Below are positions 55,699 through 64,000 of a stretch of DNA of 64,000 nucleotides, piece after piece; within the stretch, counting starts at the first letter, position 1; the number at the start of each line of letters is the position of its first letter. Under the pieces are notes generated by a model. It searched no databases. It had not been told where the DNA came from and saw only the letters and a list, made by a program, of their open reading frames with translations. The DNA is from Multifurca ochricompacta. Its lineage: Eukaryota > Basidiomycota > Agaricomycetes > Russulales > Russulaceae. A program made the translations under genes and the position numbers. The stretch covers positions 1-64,000 of the forward strand of contig WTXG01000043.1 of the NCBI GenBank assembly GCA_022496185.1, in the 5' to 3' direction.

Positions 55699-56670
55699 AG
55701 ACACAAAGGTGATTATTGGACTTTGGAACACGGAATTCCTACAAGAGCATGTTGTATTCATTACCATTTAGGCCCGCATTCAAAGCACATCCAATGCCCT
55801 GTAATTCTTTCTTACTTGCGGTGGTGAATTCTGCCTTGCTGGAGGTGTACGTGAGTGCCATGCTGAAGACGGACATTTGTGATGCGCTGAAGAAACCCTT
55901 TTGAGAGACATACCACTGTGATTTTGCTAGACCCCGGGAGACTACTTCAGAACGACGTGTTACGGAGAAGATGACGTACGCGGTCAATAACCAAAACCAA
56001 AAACATGCTTAATTTTGCGCCTGCGCCAGCGACTGATGCAAAAAAAAAAAAAACATGATACACGTCAATTCTGATAAATCGTCACCGACTGAAATGAGTC
56101 ACACACCAGCTACTCCCGCAAATATTACCATGAATAAATCACATCGTAAAGAGTAGTAAACAAGCTTTTGTCACAAACACCGGAGACGAAGGGGAGGGGG
56201 GGGGGTAACAAACGCGATTCTGGCTATTTCAGGGTAGAGTGCTGAGCGAGGCGAGGCAACGGGAAGGGTCAAGGGTTGAAGAACAAGGATGGCAGCGAGA
56301 ATGCGGGCGACGGGCAGGCTACTGATACTAAAGCATAAGCAATAGTAGAAGGTGAGGAAGTGATGGCGTAGACGCAGATAGATGCAGCGGTGTGGGGACC
56401 AATGGAAGTTTACATAAGCGACACACTTACCATCACTCAAATAGGGCTATTTACATCCGGGAACTCGTAATCATTACAGGTAAATAATACACCGCCCGGG
56501 TATCTGCCCTCTCTCATATGTCTACAAGACCTCTAATCTAATCCATACTTAAGCTAAGAGCACTCGATCAAACTCCCATTTACTGCACTGCTGATTGCCC
56601 GATTGCCGACTTTGACCCATCCACAATATCCTCCACACTTCACAAAGTTGAGAGAACACAATTCTCGAAA
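55699..56670. other. Gene-free stretch between CVNH and Crinkler-kinase genes
   Basis: The minus-strand ORFs at 55739-55987 and 56171-56440 have no recognisable family. An A-run at 56040-56053 and a G-run at 56198-56207 are present. Confidence 0.4.
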
Positions 56671-59292
56671 TCACAAAAACACGTACCAACTTATACGCGC
56701 CCGCTTCTCTAATCCGTCTCTCCAGTCCTCTCCTGCGCTCCGTTTCATCGTCCCATCCTTTGCCTTGCCTCGCCATCCATCCAACACCTCTCTCACAGAC
56801 GGCCTTGATCTCGGATCTTCCCTCAATAGTCCAATTCCCAACCTCCCTATGTCGCATTGACTGCCATGGCCACTCGGGAGATGCTTCTCGAAATAATCGA
56901 GCATCCGTCCGCAAGCCCACCGGTCAGCAAGGATAGGACTATATCTCGTACTCGGTCCATCTAACGTTCCAACCTCCGGCGCGGTCCACTCAGGAGTCCC
57001 GCGATACCCCTTAATCATCGTTTCTTCGTCCTCCACGAAAACAGATAATCCAAAGTCGATAATCCACAGTCGCAGATGGTGCTTATCACCCTTGATGTCA
57101 ATGAGCACATTATCAGCCTTCAGGTCTAGATGGGCAATGTTATGTTCATGCAGAAATGCAACTCCCTCCAAGAATTGATTTCCAATGGTTCTGCTGACCA
57201 GGGCAGGGGCGATGAGATGCAATACTCAGCAAGTGGCATCCTCCAAGGCAGAACCATCACTGTTCCAGTTCCTATTCCGAGGTCAATGACCCCATGAAGC
57301 CTGATTGCATGATTCTCTGGTAATTTGATCTCGCGTAGGGACTGCAAGATCTCAAGCTCGTTCGAGTCTTCATCAAGAAGCTTTAAAACAATAAGTGGGT
57401 CATCACGTGAACTCGCTATGCGCACTGTCGACTTGAGCTGACAAGCAAAGTGGTGAGCGAGCTGCAAGTGAGGAAGAACAAAAAGATAAATGGAAATGGA
57501 AATGGAAATGCGCACTCGAATAGGGACCAGGCAGTCCTTTTCCTGGGTTAGGGTGTATCCAGCAGCCCGAAGAGTCTCCCTCACCGATCGATCTTCAAAA
57601 ATGTCTCCTCGCCGCTGTGTGCCCTCTGGTGCTTGGCGCTTTCTTAGAAACACTCTCTGCGCCGCTGCACGGGAATCCAGTTTCCGCTTCGTCCCTGTCA
57701 ATATGGGTAGATTTGGGGGGATATCATTCACCAATTTCTCCAGCTTTGTCATAACGAGCTTGGGAACCTAGCATTGTCCACAATCACTCTTGACAGAAGG
57801 TTGTACAACTGGAAGATGAATTGAAATGCCCTTGGTCGAAATGTTAGATCATGCTGGGTTTCATAGTACAAAACCTACAGAATCATATAAGTCAATCACA
57901 CATCAATGTCACATCATCCATCTTATTTTCTTACCTCCTTTATGGATATATCAGGCTGATATACCAGATATTGTGGGCTTGCAGATTCGAGTCAATGAAG
58001 ATTGCCATGATTACAACGGGATCGGACTGGTTCGCGTCGCGTAGTCGATTGCCCAGTCTCGCAAGGCATGACGCCTGCAAGATCATCCCCATAGGTCTTG
58101 TTGCACTTCCAATGAAGATCTCGTACTCGACACCACTTCAAGAATACAATGTGGGAATTTCCTGATTCCAGGCGAAAATCACTCCTAGGAGTGTACCGCA
58201 GTCGCTGCACATTCCCGCTCTGAGGCTCAGCGACCAAGGAAAATGGCCAATCGGTCCTACTATTAGAATAAATTAGATATCATCAAATTCACAAGAGAGC
58301 CCCAAGTCGATTAAAACTCACAATCCAGCTTTAGCCTCTACTTTATTAGCCAGGCGCCGAAATTGTCCTGCGAGGTCATGCAGGAAAACGGCATCGATTT
58401 GACCCTCCTTATTGGCTCGGAAGTTGTGCTCATTCAGAATCTCCGAACTAGATAGAATGTGCAGGTACTGCCCAATTTCACTCTCCGTCGTCATTTCAGC
58501 CTCGTTGGAATCTGCTGGATACTGGAAATAATCATGAAAAGTTGTATCAAGAAGTGCTGATAAACCCGGGATATGTGGGGACTATGTTCAAAGTAAACTG
58601 AGTAATATATTTTTCTGAGAGAGTGGTCATGCTCACATTTGTGAGATTACGCGTCGCTGATCTAAGGAGTTAAAGAAATCCAGAAGAGGGGGAGGTAGTT
58701 CGCCCGAGGTCGCCGCTCGAACGTCGTTCATAGCCATATCATCGATCGAGAGCCTTTTAAAACCCTCTACTGAAGGGATCTTGAATGTGATCTCTTTAAC
58801 ATACGTGGACGTATGCAAACCAATCGAAAGGGGCTCAAGGGAAGGAATTTCCAGGGCTATGCAAGGCAAGGACGTTAGTTAGCAATTGGTAAACAAACTT
58901 AAGGGTGATGGAGAATTTACCGGGCACTTGCTGCTCTGGCGGCAGCTGAACAACAACATGAACACACCGAAGGTACAGGGTATTTGATGGATAGAATCGA
59001 TCGAGGGGACAGCGGTATCTATTTCGATGGCGTTGCATTCATTCGAGAAGCGTTCAGTCGCAAATCGTTTACGTGGTTCGCAAGGTTGCCTTTGGGGAGC
59101 TGGGAAAGAAGTCATTCGGCTTCCAAAGCGCCAGATGAGATGCGGGGATGGAGCTGAGATTGATAGGGTCCTCCAACTTGATCGCCTTTGCAAAATCACC
59201 ACAGAGTTCGTTCGTAGTATTTTTATAGGAAATGGGAAGCCCAATGGAGTGCAATTGTTGCTGACGAGAAGGCAGATGAGGACGAGAGACAT
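56671..59292 (-). CDS. Crinkler-type header plus middle region plus protein-kinase domain (several 1-bp losses)
   Basis: From 59292 the protein starts MSLVLICLLVSNN and continues with text such as DFAKAIKLEDPIN and LALWKPN, the ubiquitin-like header pattern of Crinkler (CRN) proteins. YLRCVHVVVQLPPEQQVP then matches the end of such headers. A middle region (58650-57900: EIGQYLHILSSSEILNEHNF, VFLHDLAGQFRRLA, LQASCLARLGNRLRD, VVIMAIFID) may be a nuclease-like or linker domain. The last 1.1 kb is a kinase: an N-lobe with LIVLKLLDEDSNELEILQSL, then HLDLKADNVLI, DFGLS and APEVG. The HRD motif reads HLD and no glycine loop is clear. Losses of one base near 59222, 59095, 59023, 59006, 57763 and 57222 break the frame, all in short runs. 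CRN-kinases act inside cells as effectors or in conflict; the role here is inferred. The kinase part alone could be a separate gene. Confidence 0.65.
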
Positions 59293-60063
59293 CGTCGTCT
59301 AAGAAGAAGTGAAGAAAGATGGTTGTGGCTTTGGCGTGTGTTGGGTTGAGGGAAAGTCATTAGAGTCAACCTCCTTTCCCACGAACATCTTTCCTTTTTA
59401 GTAGTCACTCTTCGAACGGATTCCGTCACAAATCTTTTGTGTACAAGTATAATAAAAAGTCCTTTCCTAGGCCATCTCAACAAAGCGACGCAATTGGCCT
59501 TTTTATTTTAAATCGCAATTAGTGATATCCATCTCTGCTTCCACGGCGACGTCAAGTCTAGTGCCTCCAAGCTGGGCCAACTCTCAAATCTAACGGCCCA
59601 CTCAATCAGGCCCTTCCCCCCCTCGTAGGCCACATCACCCCACACTTTCCATCGACTCCTTGTCAGTGGGCAATCATCGCTAGCCCTCCGCAGATGAGTC
59701 TCCATGTCTCTACCTACCTACGGCTGGATGAGAACTCGTGAAGCATGTGTACTTGATCTTTTTATAGCATAGTTTTGCGCCTCGCCCCAATTTCCCGTGA
59801 GGCTCAAAATTATGATATCTGTACTGTACTTTTTGCCTCATGGATCTTAATCTAAAAGAGAATGTTCACCCGCAGCCGCAGCAGCCGCAGCGTAGTGTGT
59901 GAGTAAATGTGAGGTTCTAAAGGAAGGAAAAGGAAGGAGGGAGGGGGAGGAAGGGGGCCCTTCTGATAGCAGGTGAACACGTGATCTTCGAATTGAAAAT
60001 GACGTATATATATATATAGTCGTTGGTTGGTTGACCCTGCCCTGCGCTCTGTCTGTAAAGGCC
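59293..60063. other. Intergenic region between divergent Crinkler-kinase and BAH-PHD genes
   Basis: A short (TA)n run at 60005-60018 lies about 50 bp upstream of the ATG at 60064 and could serve as a TATA element. GCAGCCGCAGC repeats occur at 59870-59893. No gene is supported. Confidence 0.45.
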
Positions 60064-61653
60064 ATGAGATACCCCCCGCTAACAACTAAGAAGCCAAAAT
60101 CCAGGAAAGCATATTCACCCTCCAAACGTCGCAAAAATAACCACTATCACCATCATCATCAGGTCCCTACATCAGACCAGTGGAAGTCTTGGAAATCTAT
60201 GCAATTTTGCGTCGGTAAGGCTTGCGTTGCAAAGTTTAAGTTTTCCTCGGTTTCGAGCGTAACATTCACCCTTTTTTTAAAGTGACTGATCCTCGAAACC
60301 GCGAGAAACTCACATTTCACTTGGAAGAGGAGTACGCTTTTTTTTTTTTTTTTTGTTTTGTTTTGTGATCCGCGAATGCATGGGCTGATAACATCCCAAT
60401 CTTGATCAGTATCCTCGTTCTCAATCATGATTGGAAGACGGATCAACGATACGATCTTTGGGACTCTTGGGTAGGCAAAATCGTAGATATCCGATGCAAA
60501 TCACCTCAAAACGTACGTCTCTCTATCCAGGTTCACCGCGCGGAAACGGTGTGCTCACTGACTCTTCTCCTCTCCTCTCCTCTCCTCTCCTCTCCTCTCC
60601 TCACCTTCATCACAAAGACGTGGGTGATCGTTCAATGGTATTACTCTGGGAGGGACATCGCGGAGCACAAAATGAGAGAGGGTACGTAAGTACCACCACG
60701 CCCACATCCTTGCCTTTTTTCCTCCGCCGTGAAATGTGTATATCTCTGGATAATACAGAGATACGGATACGTCATGTTATGGGAAGTTTGAACGTAGCCT
60801 GGCTCAAGATCGACAATTGATATCTACGTTATCAATAAATGGTATCCCCCAAGCCAGAAAACAAAGCAGGGTTATTTTTTCCGACTGAACTCACTTCTAG
60901 GGAAAGCTACGGTCGTTGAATACGATGAGACATCGTTGAAACAGGAACCCATCGCCATCGATTGCTTTTATACACGTCGAACCTTCAACTCGCTTTTTGG
61001 CTCCGTAACGGTGCGCGCAGATTCTATTGATTTTTTTTTTTTGGCGTAGACTAAATTTAAAAAAAAAAAAAAAATCAAAAATCATATTTCTACTACTCAA
61101 GCCACTTGTTGAAAAAGGCATCACATGCATTTGCAGGCGACCCTACAACCCTGATGAAACTGATTTGATGCACCTCTGCCCACGTACCGGTTGCAAGCGA
61201 TGGTATCACGAAAGCTGTCTTCGCGAGAATGGTCACGTATCCAACAAGCCTTCTGAGCGTTATATTCAAGAATTCATGGACATCCCTACTGCACGACAAT
61301 ACAGGGTACCCCCGGATCTCCTCCGACTCGCATGCATGCCCATCATCAAAGGCGGTGGCGGTACCCGGTATGGGGTGGCCGGGAACGTTAAGGTCACTTG
61401 GGAGGCACGGGAGTGGGCGCAACTATATGCAGGGACGCCATGGTCTGAGAGCCGTCCTGGACTACTCATGAATGGCATTACCCTAGACCGGTGGCTTGAC
61501 GGTTTAGAAGGTGTCGAGGTTGAAGAGTTGATCTATCCTGACGACGAGAGAGGCAGTGAGAGGTTATTTGCGCCGAAGATGATTCCGCAGGAGGAGGAGG
61601 ACGAAGAGCCGCTGCTTCCATATGTATGCCCATCTTGCGGGAAATCCATTTGA
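60064..61653 (+). CDS. BAH domain plus PHD finger protein, intact, 369 residues
   Basis: This is a probable nuclear chromatin reader. Exons: 60064-60214, 60283-60331, 60410-60512, 60618-60681, 60761-60841, 60901-61010 and 61102-61653; all introns are GT-AG and the sum is 1110 nt in one frame. The N-terminus is basic (TTKKPKSRKAYSPSKRRK). A BAH-like region follows (YDLWDSWVGKIVDIR, WVIVQWYYSGRDIAEH, CYGKFERSLAQ, VVEYDETSLKQEPI). Next comes a PHD finger with the C4HC3 spacing CICRRPYNP...HLCPRTGCKRWYHESCL. The C-terminus has an acidic patch (EEEDEEP) and a last CPSCG. BAH-PHD proteins bind modified histones and help silence genes. The intron between exons 3 and 4 contains a (CTCTC)n repeat. The acceptor of exon 5 uses the second AG of CAGAG, needed to keep the frame. 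Confidence 0.8.
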
Positions 61654-64000
61654 AAAAAAAAAGAACGTCCTAATCCTTTCTTTCTTTTTTTTTTCTTTTT
61701 CGTATTTTCCCTATCTAAATTGCACTTTGTGTATATATCATTTGTCAGAAGTCCCTTTTGTTTTTTTTTTTTGCATTTTTTTTTCATTTGCTCATACCTC
61801 CATCACTTTCTTTACTGGTAGTACGGAATCTCACTTTTTGTCAATAAAACCGTATTACCGGCCAAAAAAAAAAAAAAGAAACCCCAGGATCTGGCTGCGT
61901 CAAAAAACAAAAATAAAAGAAATTGGAATTTTTGCGTGGGCCGAGTGACGACCCGACGACAATAATATAATAGGATTATGAAATTAGCCGGGCCGTTTTC
62001 CGGGCCGCTATTCCCATTTCGGTTTCAAATTTATTTATTTTCTTTTTTTTTTTTTTTTGAGATGAGATGAGAACCCCGGGGTGCGCGACAACGCAAGGGA
62101 AAAAAGAAAAAAATGACTTGGGCTGGCTAAGGAAACAACAAAAAGAGAGAGAGAGAGAGGATTTTTAAGCCGTGTCCCCCCCTCCCCCCACCCCATCCAT
62201 GGTAAATTGCCTTTTCTCATACTGCTTGCACTGACTGCCCTTACGTCTCAACTCCCGCTCTTTTCATTCATTCTAATTTCCAGCCACACAACACAGCACG
62301 GCATAGCATGGCACAGCACAGCACAGCACAGCACAGCACAGCACAGCACAGCACAGATGGCTGTCGTTGTTTATCTTATCCCCCCCCCCCCGTTTCTATA
62401 ACTGGGAAATTATTTAGCTTTTTAGTATTTATGTTTGTTGAGTGACAGGATGACTAGATGGGGCCGCTGAGATATGGGGGGGGAAGGGGGGTTACACTTT
62501 CTTCTGACAAAGACTCCGGTTTCTCCTTACCGCTACCGCTGGAGTCGGAACCTACGATTTCGAATCATCCGTTCCGTTCTTACTTTCGGTCCCAAAAAAA
62601 AAAAAAAAAGTGCTTTTTTTGGGGACTCCTTGCCCTTCTTTACTTACACCCGTTATTCATCTCATAAGGCCTTTTCGATTTTGTGTTGGAGGGGTGGGGG
62701 GAGGGAGAGGGTAGGAGCATGTCACTAAATGCGCTCTAAGGTTCATCATTGTTTTTTTTTTTCAAGCTCCTCCGTACACCGGGGCGCCGCTTACTCCACA
62801 GCCCGTGATGATCTGCATCTGCATCGATTCTCAGACCTTCCCCGCCAATGACTGACTCATAAAAAAACAAACAAACGATACAAGAACAGCAACGTCTTTC
62901 TATATATATATTGTTTTTTATTTTATTTTCGGTTTGGTTCTCCGCATCACAACCACTACAACAACAACAACAACAACCCTGTTTAATGGGCGCTGTCCCC
63001 TCCCGCAATTTAAAAAAAAAAAAAGTCAACTCCGCCCCTTTTTTTTTTTTGTTTTTTGTTTTTTGCTTCTTTAGTGGCTCATGACTCCGCAAACACGTAG
63101 ATAATGAGCTTGTCAACTCGCCGCCCAGCCGAGAAATTTTTTTTAACTCCATGAGAAGGCTTTTATAGGAATTTTCGGAGGGGATTCGGGAAAAGATGGA
63201 AAGGATGGATTTGGGATGGGATGAATGGGAGAGAGAGGGGCGGCCAATCCTCCCCCTCTCTCTCCAAAAAAAAAAAATTGAACGCAAGGGACCCTGCTTT
63301 TTTAGTTTTTATTTATTTCCCCCTCCCTCCATTCACACCTTTAGATCCTTGTCACATGGAGGTGGGGAGGGGAGGGAATGCTCCCTGCTAATTAGGCCTA
63401 TACCCGGGTCCCCCTACCTAAAATATTACAATGTTCAGGCACACGAAGTTACCCGAGAGAGAGAGAGAAACAACACCCCCTCGAGATCCGAGACCCGAGG
63501 CCCAGTTTTTTTTATTTTTTATTTTATTTTTATTTTTTCACACCCTCCCCTTCATTGGCCGCACAATGACCGACTACAAAAAGTGAGCGAGAAAAGAAAA
63601 AAAAAAAAAGGTTTCCACAAACTACTACGCTACAATGGTATTTTCGGTTGTGAGAGGTTGGTCACTTGCCCACTCCCCCCCCACACACCACACTATCCTA
63701 TTCCACGAATTTGGCGGCCCCCTCCGCCTGTCACCCGGGGGGGGGAGGGGGAAGGGGGAATGGAGGGTCGTTTTGCTTGGCCTGTTCGGTTTAGGCCCAA
63801 CCCTGGCGCTCGATCTACTGCCGCGTGGCGTGGCGTGGCGTGGCGTGGCGTAATTTTAAGGTTGTGATGGAGTAGAGAGGAGGAGGAGGAGGGGGGGGGG
63901 TAATAGCTGCAGTAATATCCCGTTTCTTTTGCAGTATCGCCTTTTGATGATGATTTTGGGATGTACACAGACGGAGTGTACTAATATATAGTTTGAACTT
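61654..64000. other. Low-complexity, gene-free end of the window
   Basis: Many A-, T-, C- and G-runs are present, along with a (GCACA)n array at about 62306-62355, CTACTACAACAACAACAA-type triplets at 62950-62975 and a (GTGGC)n array at 63823-63850. ORFs here are built from these repeats and are not credible genes. No RNA gene is seen. Confidence 0.55.

Noticed and set aside
60560..60602. CTCTC repeat as a functional element
   Set aside because: It lies inside an intron of the BAH-PHD gene and looks like a simple microsatellite.
63196..63867. 223-codon ORF near the window end
   Set aside because: It is made of homopolymers and simple repeats with no motif or splice structure.
1..64000. CRISPR arrays, rRNA, bacterial-type operons, telomere repeats
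   Set aside because: None were seen; the window is eukaryotic, with spliced genes and transposons.

Overview
The window looks like a piece of a mushroom-forming basidiomycete (Agaricomycete) nuclear genome. The genes are intron-dense, with most introns about 50-70 bp and standard GT-AG borders. The families fit that group: a Nox-type NADPH oxidase, a GH92 mannosidase, a helical-NB-ARC-TPR STAND receptor, a Crinkler-type protein with a kinase domain, a cyanovirin-N-like lectin, LINE 3' fragments and a chromodomain Ty3/Gypsy element. All calls come from reading the sequence; no database search was run.

Layout. 0.2-2.1 kb: a basidiomycete-type membrane protein (-). 3.2-5.7 kb: the 5' third of an FAD-linked oxidoreductase gene, cut off by a 1.0-kb inverted-repeat element that carries a LINE 3' fragment; a second LINE tail lies nearby. 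7.7-8.0 kb: a TATA box and a possible short secreted peptide. 8.9-12.9 kb: three related MITEs, a solo LTR and a LINE fragment. 13.7-15.9 kb: a nearly complete FAD-linked (BBE-type) oxidase (-) with two 1-bp losses. 17.8-20.0 kb: an intact 607-residue NADPH oxidase (+). 21.1-21.5 kb: a LINE 3' fragment. 22.0-25.2 kb: a STAND/NLR-like gene (+). 25.4-30.4 kb: a 5-kb hAT-like element with an 8-bp target duplication, loaded with nested insertions. 30.55-40.31 kb: a chromovirus, itself inserted in a small inverted-repeat element and interrupted by two solo LTRs and an hAT-like element. 41.1-44.8 kb: a secreted GH92 alpha-mannosidase (-). 45-49.8 kb: mostly gene-free, with a diverged tandem duplication. 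49.9-52.0 kb: an intact MFS drug-type transporter (-). 53.2-54.2 kb: a decayed MFS gene (+). 55.1-55.7 kb: a CVNH lectin-like gene (+). 56.7-59.3 kb: a Crinkler-type header plus kinase gene (-). 60.1-61.7 kb: a BAH-PHD chromatin reader (+). 61.7-64 kb: low-complexity sequence.

There is no operon-like organisation. Several genes share a self/non-self or defence theme (Nox, STAND receptor, CVNH lectin, Crinkler-kinase), but a functional link between them is only inference. The most informative parts are the transposon strata, where empty sites and exact target duplications can be read directly, and a Tf1-style self-priming primer-binding site in the chromovirus. A series of single-base losses in short homopolymers breaks five otherwise good genes and may be assembly error.
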